A stretch of DNA of 64,000 bases from Microbacteriaceae bacterium (GTDB taxonomy: Bacteria; Actinomycetota; Actinomycetes; Actinomycetales; Microbacteriaceae), in assembly GCA_031177985.1 (NCBI GenBank), contig JAPSJW010000001.1, positions 248,001 to 312,000 on the forward strand, given 5' to 3'. The first letter of the stretch is position 1; each line of letters opens with the position of its first letter. The notes beneath the pieces were generated by a model. The model saw only the letters and a program-made list of their open reading frames with translations. It did no database searches and had not been told where the DNA came from. The translations under genes were made by a program, and so were the position numbers. Positions 50,588-58,845 of this stretch are shown in pieces.

Positions 50588-51646
50588 ATGAAGGCAGCTG
50601 TCTTCCACGCGAAAGAGGACCTTCGCATCGAGGAGGTCGACGAGCCGTCGCCCGGTCCCGGTCAGGTCAAGCTCCGCAACGCCTACGCGGGCATCTGCGG
50701 GTCGGATCTGCACGTCTACTACTCGCCGGAGGCGGCGGGATTGGACTTCGACCACCCGCATCCGGTCACCGGATCGTCCCTGCCCCAGATCCTCGGTCAC
50801 GAGTTCTCGGGGACGGTCGTCGAGGTCGGCGAAGGAGTCACCGACGTGAGCGAGGGCGACCGAGTCGCCGTCTGGCCCATCTACTACTGCGGGGAGTGCG
50901 CCGCCTGCCGCAAGGGGATGTTCAACGTCTGCCAGAAGATCGGATTCCACGGACTGACCTCGCACGGCGGTGGGATGGCGGAGTACACCACGGTCGACGC
51001 ATCGAAGCTGCACGTCCTCCCGGAAAATGTGGACCTCCGTCTCGGCGCCCTCGTCGAGCCGATGGCGGTCGCGTGGCACGCGGTCGACCGCAGCGGCATC
51101 CAGCCCGGACAGCGGGCTCTCATCGCGGGTGCGGGACCGATCGGCATCGGCGTCTGGTTCGCCCTGCGAGCTCGCGGGATCGAGACGGTCATCGTCTCCG
51201 AGCCGAGCGAGGTGCGGCGGAACGCGATCCAGGGGGTCGGAGCGGAGCTCCTCGTCGACCCGGCATCGGAGGACCTGTCCGCGCGCGTGGCGGAGCTGAC
51301 CGACGGGGACGGCGTCGATGTGGCGTTCGACGCTGCGGGCGTCGGCGTCGCGATCACCTCGGCGCTCGCCAACCTCACGCCGGGCGGCAAGGTCGTCGTG
51401 GTCGCACTGCATGAGAAGCCGATGCAGTTCTTGCCCACTCAGCTCGTCATGAGCGAGACCGAGATCGGCGGCACTCTCGGCTACCTGCAGGCCGACTTCG
51501 ATGCGGTGATCGCTGCGATGGCGGGCGGCAAGTACGACCCGACCGGATGGGTCGACGTCGTCGGGCTCGACGAGGTGACCGATGCGTTCGGCCGGCTCAG
51601 GGCCGGGCGCGGCATGAAGGTGCTCGTGTCGTCCTCCGGGGAGTGA
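50588..51646 (+). CDS. Zinc-dependent alcohol dehydrogenase, butanediol-dehydrogenase-like
   Basis: 352-residue MDR enzyme. Catalytic-zinc ligands C37 (GICGSDLH), H71-E72 (LGHEF). Structural-zinc cysteines C101, C104, C107 and C115 (CGECAACRKGMFNVC). Rossmann loop GAGPIGIG. The spacing and the AYAGICGSDLHVYY start match 2,3-butanediol/sorbitol-type dehydrogenases. Co-transcribed with the SDR under TetR. Confidence 0.92.
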   Translation: MKAAVFHAKEDLRIEEVDEPSPGPGQVKLRNAYAGICGSDLHVYYSPEAAGLDFDHPHPVTGSSLPQILGHEFSGTVVEVGEGVTDVSEGDRVAVWPIYYCGECAACRKGMFNVCQKIGFHGLTSHGGGMAEYTTVDASKLHVLPENVDLRLGALVEPMAVAWHAVDRSGIQPGQRALIAGAGPIGIGVWFALRARGIETVIVSEPSEVRRNAIQGVGAELLVDPASEDLSARVAELTDGDGVDVAFDAAGVGVAITSALANLTPGGKVVVVALHEKPMQFLPTQLVMSETEIGGTLGYLQADFDAVIAAMAGGKYDPTGWVDVVGLDEVTDAFGRLRAGRGMKVLVSSSGE

Positions 51647-51714
51647 TGAGCGCCGGCCGGGCGCCACGGAGGCGCTCGGCCGGCGCTCAGCGCGCTCACG
51701 AATAGGCTGAAGAC

Positions 51715-53682
51715 ATGAGCGCTGACGCCCCCCTCGCCTCCGGAATCGCCATCGACGAGCTCGACCCGGGCATCCGCCCGCAGGACGATCTGTACCGCCA
51801 CGTGAACGGCAAGTGGATCGACCGCACCGAGATCCCGAACGACAAGGCGCGCTGGGGATCGTTCATGGTGCTGGCCGAGGAGGCCGAGCAGGCGGTGCGG
51901 GCGATCATCGAGGAGTCGCAGTCGGCCGAGCCCGGCACCGAGGCGCGCAAGGTCGGCGACCTCTACGCGAGCTTCATGGACGAGGAGCGCATCGAGAAGC
52001 TCGGCGCAGAGCCCCTGAAGGAGCTGTTCGCTGAGCTCGACGGCATCGACTCGATCCCGGCCTTCCTGGAGACCCTGGGGCGACTGGAGCGCGGCGGCAC
52101 CAGCGGCTTCTTCCAGCTCTTCGTCGACAACGACCCGGGCAACCCCGAGCGGTACCTCGTGTTCGTGGAGCAGGGCGGCATCGGCCTGCCCGACGAGTCC
52201 TACTTCCGCGAGGAGCGCTTCGCCGAGGTGCGGGACAAGTACCGCGTGTTCCTCGAGCGGATGTTCGGCATCGCCGGCCTCGACGACGCAGCGGCGCGGG
52301 CGCAGCGCGTGTTCTCCCTCGAGAGCGAGCTCGCGTCGAAGCACTGGGACAACGTGCGCAGCCGCGACAGCGAGGCGACCTACAACCTCAAAAGCTGGGA
52401 TGGGACGAAGCAGCTCGTCGCCGGTGCCGATCTCGAGCCTTGGCTGCGCGGCCTCGACGTGCCGCAGGGCGCGCTCGCGGAGCTCGTCGTGCGGCAGCCG
52501 AGCTTCGTCGAGGGGCTCTCGGACGTGCTCGTCGACGACCGGCTCGAGGCCTGGCTCGACTGGGCGCGGTTCCAGATCATCCGCTCGAACGCGGCGTACC
52601 TCTCCCGCGAGTTCGTCGAGGCCAACTTCGACTTCTACGGCCGCACCCTGACCGGCACTCCCGAGCTGCGCGCCAGGTGGAAGCGCGGCGTCTCGTTCGT
52701 CGAGGGATCGATGGGCGAGGCGGTAGGCAAGATCTACGTCGAACGGCACTTCAAGCCCGAGGCGAAGGTCGCGATGGACGAGCTCGTCGCCAACCTCGTC
52801 GAGGCCTACCGCCAGTCGATCGAGAAGCTGGAGTGGATGACGGACGAGACCCGTCGCCGCGCTCTGGACAAGCTCGAGAAGTTCACGCCGAAGATCGGCT
52901 ACCCGGTGAAGTGGCGCGACTACTCCTCCCTCGAGGTGTCGGCCACCGACCTCCTCGCGAACGTGCGGGCCACGAGCGAGTACGAGTTCCAGCGCGAACT
53001 CGGCAAGATCGGCAGGCCGCTCGACCGCGACGAGTGGTTCATGACGCCGCAGACCATCAACGCCTACTACAACCCCGGCTTCAACGAGATCGTGTTCCCC
53101 GCAGCGATCCTGCAGTTCCCGTTCTTCGACGCGGGCAGGGATGCGGCGGCCAACTACGGCGCGATCGGTGCGGTGATCGGGCACGAGATCGGGCACGGCT
53201 TCGACGACCAGGGCTCGAAGTACGACGGCGACGGGCGTCTCACCGACTGGTGGACCGCCGACGACCGCGCGGCCTTCGAGCAGCGGACGAAGTCGCTGAT
53301 CGAGCAGTACGACGCCCTCGCCCCCGCGCAGGTTCCCGAGCACCACGTCAACGGCGCCCTCACGATCGGCGAGAACATCGGCGACCTGGGCGGACTCGGC
53401 ATCGCCTGGAAGGCCTACGTGCTCTCCCTCGGCGGCGAGGAGCCCCCGGTGCTCGACGGGCTCACCGGCGCCGAGCGCTTCTTCCTCTCCTGGGCGCAGG
53501 CCTGGCAGCAGAAGGGCCGAGACGAGGAGGTCATCCGCCTGCTCGCGATCGACCCGCACTCGCCGAACGAGTTCCGCTGCAACCAGATCGTGCGCAACCT
53601 CGACGAGTTCTACGAGGCGTTCAGCGTGGCCGAGGGCGACGCGCTCTGGCTCGCGCCCGAGGAGCGGGTCACGATCTGGTGA
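51715..53682 (+). CDS. pepO: M13-family zinc metallopeptidase (neprilysin/PepO-like)
   Basis: 655 residues, the usual size for bacterial M13 peptidases. Active-site H490-E491-xx-H494 (VIGHEIGHGFDDQGS) and the third zinc ligand E553 in GENIGDLGG. Substrate-binding NAYYNPGFNEIVFPAAILQ precedes it. The C-terminus ends in W, as in the family. No signal peptide is visible, suggesting a cytosolic oligopeptidase. Leaderless start: TAGGCT at 51703-51708, 6 nt before the ATG. Confidence 0.95.
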   Translation: MSADAPLASGIAIDELDPGIRPQDDLYRHVNGKWIDRTEIPNDKARWGSFMVLAEEAEQAVRAIIEESQSAEPGTEARKVGDLYASFMDEERIEKLGAEPLKELFAELDGIDSIPAFLETLGRLERGGTSGFFQLFVDNDPGNPERYLVFVEQGGIGLPDESYFREERFAEVRDKYRVFLERMFGIAGLDDAAARAQRVFSLESELASKHWDNVRSRDSEATYNLKSWDGTKQLVAGADLEPWLRGLDVPQGALAELVVRQPSFVEGLSDVLVDDRLEAWLDWARFQIIRSNAAYLSREFVEANFDFYGRTLTGTPELRARWKRGVSFVEGSMGEAVGKIYVERHFKPEAKVAMDELVANLVEAYRQSIEKLEWMTDETRRRALDKLEKFTPKIGYPVKWRDYSSLEVSATDLLANVRATSEYEFQRELGKIGRPLDRDEWFMTPQTINAYYNPGFNEIVFPAAILQFPFFDAGRDAAANYGAIGAVIGHEIGHGFDDQGSKYDGDGRLTDWWTADDRAAFEQRTKSLIEQYDALAPAQVPEHHVNGALTIGENIGDLGGLGIAWKAYVLSLGGEEPPVLDGLTGAERFFLSWAQAWQQKGRDEEVIRLLAIDPHSPNEFRCNQIVRNLDEFYEAFSVAEGDALWLAPEERVTIW

Positions 53683-53802
53683 GAGAGACGTCCCTCGACC
53701 GGGGGGCATCCGCGTCATAGAGTGTCCCTGTCTCTCGCCCGCCGGGCGGCGGCTCGCACCCGACGAGCGCCACGCAGCGGCGGCCCGGCGTGAAAGCAGG
53801 AT

Positions 53803-54711
53803 GTGACCGACGTCGTCCGTACTCGTGAGCGCTCGCAGCGGATCCGTGCACCGCGCGAGCCGCGCCATCGCGCTTCCGAGCGGGAGCCCAACTTCGCGCG
53901 CACCTTCGAGGCGCTCGGCAAGCTCGCCTTCGCAGGGGCCCAGGTCAGCGCGAACGTCGTCGACCTGCACTCCGGACGAGTGCTGCTCGCCATCGACGAC
54001 CGCATCGTGCTGCCGACGGCTTCGGTCGGCAAGGTGCTGCTGCTCATCGAGGTGTCGGCACGGCTGACGGCCCGCGACATGAGCGCCTACGGCATCCTCG
54101 ACAAGACCCCCAGGGATGCGGTCGGCGACTCGGGAGTCTGGCAGCACCTGCAGGCGCCGGCGCTTCCGGTCGCCGACCTCGCCACCCTCGTCGGCGCGAC
54201 GAGCGACAACCTCGCGACGAATGTGCTGCTGCGTCAGGTCGGACTCGACGCGGTGCGGGCGCGCACGGAGGCGCTCGGGCTCGCCCGCACCGCCCTGCTC
54301 GACCTCGCGCGCGACTCGCGGGGGCCCGACGATGCCCCGCAGCTCTCCGTCGGCTCGGCCGCCGAGCTGAGCTGGCTCTTCGGCGCGCTCGCGCGCAACG
54401 AGATCGTCGACGCGGTCACGAGCCAGCGCGTCATGAGCTGGCTGTCGCTCGGCACCGATCTGTCGATGGTGGCCAGCGCCTTCGGCCTCGATCCGCTGGC
54501 GCATCGCAGCCCCGACCATGCCACGCTGCTCGTCAACAAGACCGGCACCGATGTGGGCGTGCGCTCGGAGGCCGGGGCCCTTCGCGGCGGACGCCGCGCG
54601 GTCTCCTACGCGGTCACGGTGCAGTTCGACGACCATTCGCTCGGCGCCAGGCTGCGCGTTCTCGACGCCATGCGCTCGGCCGGGATGGACATCCTCGAGT
54701 ACGTGCACTGA
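53803..54711 (+). CDS. Beta-lactamase class A-fold serine hydrolase without signal peptide
   Basis: 302 residues. It has the PBP/class A motifs S74-V-G-K77 (ASVGKVLL), S134-D-N136 (TSDNLATN) and K246-T-G (NKTGTD). The omega-loop glutamate motif of true class A enzymes (ExxLN) is not apparent. There is no secretion signal: the N-terminus is Arg-rich (VRTRERSQRIRAPREPRHRA). It may be a cytosolic esterase/amidase or use another export route. GTG start with AGGA about 5 nt away. Confidence 0.8.
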   Translation: MTDVVRTRERSQRIRAPREPRHRASEREPNFARTFEALGKLAFAGAQVSANVVDLHSGRVLLAIDDRIVLPTASVGKVLLLIEVSARLTARDMSAYGILDKTPRDAVGDSGVWQHLQAPALPVADLATLVGATSDNLATNVLLRQVGLDAVRARTEALGLARTALLDLARDSRGPDDAPQLSVGSAAELSWLFGALARNEIVDAVTSQRVMSWLSLGTDLSMVASAFGLDPLAHRSPDHATLLVNKTGTDVGVRSEAGALRGGRRAVSYAVTVQFDDHSLGARLRVLDAMRSAGMDILEYVH

Positions 54712-55063
54712 CGACCCTCGGGCGTGTGGTGAAAATCTCTTGATTTCGAGTTGTCCGCCGAAATGCGGACATGGTACGTTGACGCAGCGCGCCTGAGCTG
54801 GGAGCGACCCGAAAGCCTCCAGCTGACCCGACAGAGCACGTGAACCAGAAGAGGTGATCGCCCCAACCCGATTCCGCGCGCCTTGAGCCGCCCGAATGGC
54901 TCCGCCCGCGTCGCTTACCCGATATCTCCTTTACCCGTCTCGACCGCTCATCTGACGTGCGGTCGCACGCCTCAGCGCATCCGTTCTGCGATGCCGAGGC
55001 GCTCTCGAGCGTGCGCTCAGCCGCGCTCGCATCCCGTAGTGCCCTCCTTCAGAGAGAACCCGA
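54712..55063 (+). promoter_or_regulatory. 352-bp upstream region of the LAXTG surface protein
   Basis: No convincing ORF. A promoter candidate TTGTCC (54751-54756), 18-bp spacer, TACGTT (54775-54780) overlaps a hairpin GTCCGC/GCGGAC around CGAAAT. This implies a 5' leader of about 280 nt with several GC-rich stems and a final AGAGAG near the ATG. No known riboswitch class could be recognised. Confidence 0.4.
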
Positions 55064-57103
55064 ATGAAGAAGAAGCTTCTCGCCATGGTGTCCGCCGTGG
55101 CGATCGCGCTCGGAATGGTCGCCGTCACAGCGACCTCCGCAAGCGCTCACCACAACACCATCTCCGCCACCGCAGCCTGTACCACGGACCTCACGTACGA
55201 GGTCACCTGGAAGATCGTCAACTCCGAGAACATGGAGGAGACGATCACCTCCTCCTCGAACACCGCGCTCGTGCCCGAGGGCACCAAGATCGCCCCGAAG
55301 GCCACTCTCACCGTGGTGCAGAAGGTCGACAGCAAGCAGGACCTGTCTCTGGAGCTCGGCGCCACCTGGACCAACGGGAACCAGAACACGAGCAAGGGTG
55401 ACATCAAGACCAACGCCTTCCCCAAGTGCAACCCGCAGCACACCGAGGTCACGCTCTGCCACGCCAACAACGGCGTCAAGGGCTGGGTGGAGATCACCGT
55501 CGATGACGATGCCGTCGTCAAGCCGAACGGCCACAACTCGCACGACGACGACATCATCCCCTCGTTCACCTACTGGGCCGAGGTCGAGGGCGTCTGGAAG
55601 CAGCTGACCTACCCGGGCAAGAACCTCGACACCGTCTACGACGGCAAGACGGGCGCCCAGGTGCTCGCTGCCGGCTGCACCACGCCGCCGCAGACCGTGA
55701 CGCCGGTCGTCCCGACCGTCACCGTGATCGACCAGTGCGGCGAGTACGGCTCGATCGTCGTCCCCGCTGACACCGCGATGATCGACTACACCCACGTGGG
55801 CAACGGCCAGACCGGCATCAACACCGTGACCGCCGTCGCGAAGGCGCCGTATGTGCTCACCGGATACCCCGAGGGCGGCTGGAGCTTCGACCTCGGCCAG
55901 TTCTACGAGTGCGTGACCGACCCGAAGGTCAGCTTCGAGCTCGGAGCCTGCTACCCCAACGGCGAGTTCTCGTCGAAGAACCTGTACTTCGTCTTCGACA
56001 ACAGCGGCTCGAACGTGCCCGTGACCTTCACGGTCCTGGACACCGACATCTCCGTGGAGGTCGCCGCAGGCGAGACCGCCGAGATCGAGGGCACCCCGAT
56101 CTGGCAGAACGGCGGCGAGTACACGGTGACCGCTTCCGGAGTCGATGAGCCGTTCATCATCACGATCCCGGCCTTCGAGGGCTGCCAGGTCGCCGAGGTC
56201 CCGGCCGAGCCGGGCGTGCACCCTGAGGTCTGCGTCGACGGCGTGACCACCGATGGTGCGATCACGGTCGACTTCAACCCGTCGGTCGTCTACACGATCA
56301 CGGATGTCGACACGAACGAGGTCATCCCCGTCACCGGCGCGACGACCCCGGTCGCCGCGGGCACCTACGTCGTGTCGGTCGAGGCCGCCCCGGGCTACGT
56401 GCTCGAGGACGACGGTCAGTGGCCGTACACCGTGACGGTCGAGTCGGACGAGGCCTGCGAGACGACTCCGGTCGCCCCGACGGTCACGAACCAGACCTGC
56501 TCGCCGGAGAACGAGATCGAGTCGGGCACCCTCACGATCACCCCGGTCGAGGGTGTCGTCTACTCGCTGAACGGCGAGGTGCTGACCGAGGTCACCACCG
56601 AGCTGGCCATCGGCCAGTACGACGTCGTCGCGACCGCTGCTGAGGGCTACGAGCTGCCCGGCGGCGTCGAGCAGATCGTCTACCCGGTCACGATCTCCGT
56701 GGAGGAGGAGTGCGAGCTCCCGACCTTCGCCGAGGTCGAGGCCGACGCGAGCGCGACCGACGAGCTGTGCCTCTCCGACGGCAGCGTCGCGAGCGGCACC
56801 ATCGTCGTCGACGAGGAGGAGCACGTGCTCTACTCCATCGACGGTGAGCTCGTCAGCGACGCCGTGACCGAGGTGGAGCCCGGCACCTACACGGTGACCG
56901 CGACGACCGACTCCGCGGAGTACATCATCATCGGCGACGACGAGTGGGAGTTCACGGTCGCGGCCGCGGATGACTGCGCCGACGGCGGCCTCGCGTCGAC
57001 CGGCCCGGAGAACGTCCTCCCGTTCGCCGGTCTCTCGGCCCTGCTCCTCCTGGTCGGAGCCGCGTTCATCGTCGGGCGCCGCCGGGTCTCCGAGGAGAGC
57101 TGA
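55064..57103 (+). CDS. LAXTG-anchored surface protein with three Cys-bounded repeats
   Basis: 679 residues. Signal peptide 1-28 (MKKKLLAMVSAVAIALGMVA then ...TSASA-HH). A CHANNGVKGW-type domain follows, C132 with H157-N-S-H160 and an acidic DDDIIPSF stretch. Three related beta modules occupy about 390-630, each bounded by cysteines and ending PGY-like, EGYEL or SAEYI. The sorting signal is L643-A-S-T-G647, a hydrophobic helix and an RRR tail. LASTG fits class E sortase, i.e. srtE at 7042. Probably a wall-anchored adhesin-like protein next to an exopolysaccharide locus. A strong hairpin follows. Confidence 0.85.
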   Translation: MKKKLLAMVSAVAIALGMVAVTATSASAHHNTISATAACTTDLTYEVTWKIVNSENMEETITSSSNTALVPEGTKIAPKATLTVVQKVDSKQDLSLELGATWTNGNQNTSKGDIKTNAFPKCNPQHTEVTLCHANNGVKGWVEITVDDDAVVKPNGHNSHDDDIIPSFTYWAEVEGVWKQLTYPGKNLDTVYDGKTGAQVLAAGCTTPPQTVTPVVPTVTVIDQCGEYGSIVVPADTAMIDYTHVGNGQTGINTVTAVAKAPYVLTGYPEGGWSFDLGQFYECVTDPKVSFELGACYPNGEFSSKNLYFVFDNSGSNVPVTFTVLDTDISVEVAAGETAEIEGTPIWQNGGEYTVTASGVDEPFIITIPAFEGCQVAEVPAEPGVHPEVCVDGVTTDGAITVDFNPSVVYTITDVDTNEVIPVTGATTPVAAGTYVVSVEAAPGYVLEDDGQWPYTVTVESDEACETTPVAPTVTNQTCSPENEIESGTLTITPVEGVVYSLNGEVLTEVTTELAIGQYDVVATAAEGYELPGGVEQIVYPVTISVEEECELPTFAEVEADASATDELCLSDGSVASGTIVVDEEEHVLYSIDGELVSDAVTEVEPGTYTVTATTDSAEYIIIGDDEWEFTVAAADDCADGGLASTGPENVLPFAGLSALLLLVGAAFIVGRRRVSEES

Positions 57104-57125
57104 CAGCGCTAGCTGACTGAACAGC

Positions 57126-57158
57126 GGATGCCCCGTCGCTTCGTGCGGCGGGGCATCC
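57126..57158 (+). terminator. Terminator hairpin after the surface-protein gene
   Basis: GGATGCCCCG (57126-57135) pairs with CGGGGCATCC (57149-57158), with three or four inner pairs and a TTCGT loop. The remaining intergenic bases to 57265 show nothing else. Confidence 0.85.
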
Positions 57159-57265
57159 GTCGTTCTGCGTCTCAGGTCGGGCGGGCGTCGACGCGCTGGA
57201 ACATGGCGCCTGCCGGGGTCCGTGCGCCCGATTCGCCGTGACCCCGACAGGACTCGGCGTGCGGA

Positions 57266-58681
57266 CTACGGCGCGATCGCGACCGAGTCCTTGTCGTACT
57301 CCATCAGGTGCGCGGTCCCGGAGACGTTCGGGCGACCGAGCGCCCGGTACTCCCAGCCGGCAGCGAGATACGCCGTGGCGTCGAGCGCATGGCGCGCGTC
57401 GACCACCTTGCGCGACGCCACGAGGGCGCCCATCGCGACAGGATCCGCCGTGCGGAACTCGTCCCATTCGGTGAGCAGCACGACCACATCCGCTCCGGAC
57501 ACCGCTTCGGCGAGCGAGTCCACGTAATCGAGATCGGGATAGATCCGGTGGGCGTTCTCGTTCGCCTCCGGGTCATAGACGACGACCGTCGCCCCCTCGA
57601 GGTAAAGCATCCGGGCCACGTCGAGAGCGGGAGCGTCGCGCACGTCGTCCGAGTTCGGCTTGAACGCTGCTCCCAGGGCGGCGATCCGCACGCCGTGCAG
57701 CGATCCGGACGCGAGTTCGCGCACGAGATCCAGGGTCCGGGTGCGGCGACGGATGTTGATGGCATCGACTTCGCCCAGGAACGCGACCGCCTGACCCACC
57801 CCGAGCTCGTCGGCGCGTGCTTTGAAGGCGCGGATGTCCTTCGGCAGGCAGCCTCCGCCGAAGCCGAGCCCGGGCTTGAGGAAGCGCCCGCCGATCCGGT
57901 CGTCGTAGCTGAGCGCGCGCGCCAGGACGGCGACGTCAGCGCCGGTCGCCTCGCAGACCTCCGCCATCGCGTTGATGTACGAGATCTTCGTGGCGAGGAA
58001 CGAGTTCGCCGCGACCTTCACGAGCTCGGCGGTCGCCGTGTCCGCGATCACGACGGGCGTGCCGCGGTCGAGGATCGGGCGGAAGGTGCTGCGGAGGGTC
58101 TCCTCGGCCCAATCCGACGTCACCCCGAAGACGAGGCGGTCGGGGTTGAGAGTGTCCTCGACGGCAAACCCTTCGCGCAGGAACTCGGGGTTCCAGGCGA
58201 GCTCGAGGTCGGTGCCTGCGGGGGACACCGACTGCACGATCTCGGTCAGGCGGGCCGCCGTGCCGATCGGCACGGTCGACTTGCCGACGACCAGCGCGCG
58301 CCGGTCGATCCGGCGTGCCAGCTCGGTGAAGGCGGCATCCACGTAGCGCAGGTCCGCCGCGTCGGATCCGGCCGCCTGCGGAGTGCCGACGCAGATGAAG
58401 TGCACGTCGCCGAACTCTGCCGCCTCGTCGAACGAGGTGCTGAAGCGGATGCGCCCCGAGTCGAGCACTTCGCGCAGCTTCTCGGGAAGACCGGGCTCGA
58501 AGAACGGCACCCGGCCGGCGGCCAGATCCTCGACCTTGCGGGGGTCGACGTCGACGCCGAGGACGTCGTAGCCGAGGGCTGCCATGCAGATGGCGTGGGT
58601 GGCGCCGAGGTATCCGGTGCCGATGACGGTGATGCGGGGGTGCTCGACGACCGCGGGGGCGGTCGGGACGGTTGTGCTCAC
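57266..58681 (-). CDS. UDP-glucose 6-dehydrogenase
   Basis: 471 residues. It oxidises UDP-glucose to UDP-glucuronate with two NAD+. N-terminal NAD loop G21-T-G-Y-L-G26. Further motifs: CVGTPQ, the KSTVPIGTA stretch, NPEFLREG, and catalytic Cys near 278 in GGGCLPKD. C-terminal UDP-binding domain with ALGAAFKPNSDDVRD. Sequence favours the UDP-glucose over the GDP-mannose enzyme but the latter is not fully excluded. GTG at 58681 with AAGGAG about 8 nt upstream. Last gene of the polysaccharide locus, 164 bp after the beta-helix gene. Confidence 0.9.
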   Translation of the reverse strand: MSTTVPTAPAVVEHPRITVIGTGYLGATHAICMAALGYDVLGVDVDPRKVEDLAAGRVPFFEPGLPEKLREVLDSGRIRFSTSFDEAAEFGDVHFICVGTPQAAGSDAADLRYVDAAFTELARRIDRRALVVGKSTVPIGTAARLTEIVQSVSPAGTDLELAWNPEFLREGFAVEDTLNPDRLVFGVTSDWAEETLRSTFRPILDRGTPVVIADTATAELVKVAANSFLATKISYINAMAEVCEATGADVAVLARALSYDDRIGGRFLKPGLGFGGGCLPKDIRAFKARADELGVGQAVAFLGEVDAINIRRRTRTLDLVRELASGSLHGVRIAALGAAFKPNSDDVRDAPALDVARMLYLEGATVVVYDPEANENAHRIYPDLDYVDSLAEAVSGADVVVLLTEWDEFRTADPVAMGALVASRKVVDARHALDATAYLAAGWEYRALGRPNVSGTAHLMEYDKDSVAIAP

Positions 58682-58809
58682 AGTGATGCTCCTTGACTCG
58701 TTCGGGTGTTGCCAGGGATGGGGGTGGTGCGGAGAGGGGAGGTGGAACGCCGGACGGGGGACGGGTCCGGGAGGCGTGGTGCGGGAGATGTGGGAACGGG
58801 AGGGCCGGA

Positions 58810-58841
58810 CCGCGCGGTCAGGGTCGGGTGTGACCGCGCGG
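58810..58841 (-). terminator. Hairpin between the beta-helix gene and ugd
   Basis: CCGCGCGGTCA (58810-58820) and TGACCGCGCGG (58831-58841) form a perfect 11-bp stem directly after the stop of the 58846-59976 gene. It may reduce but need not stop readthrough into ugd. The other bases of 58682-58845 show no gene. Confidence 0.6.
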
Positions 58842-58845
58842 CCCG

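Noticed and set aside
51481-54708. 1075-codon antisense frame opposite the M13 peptidase and serine hydrolase
   Set aside because: Both sense genes have intact catalytic motifs. The antisense product is low-complexity and starts nowhere sensible.
53803-54711. Class A beta-lactamase resistance gene
   Set aside because: No signal peptide and no omega-loop ExxLN motif, so resistance is not supported.
54712-55063. Known riboswitch (c-di-AMP, cobalamin, c-di-GMP) before the surface protein
   Set aside because: None of the conserved core sequences of these classes could be found by eye.
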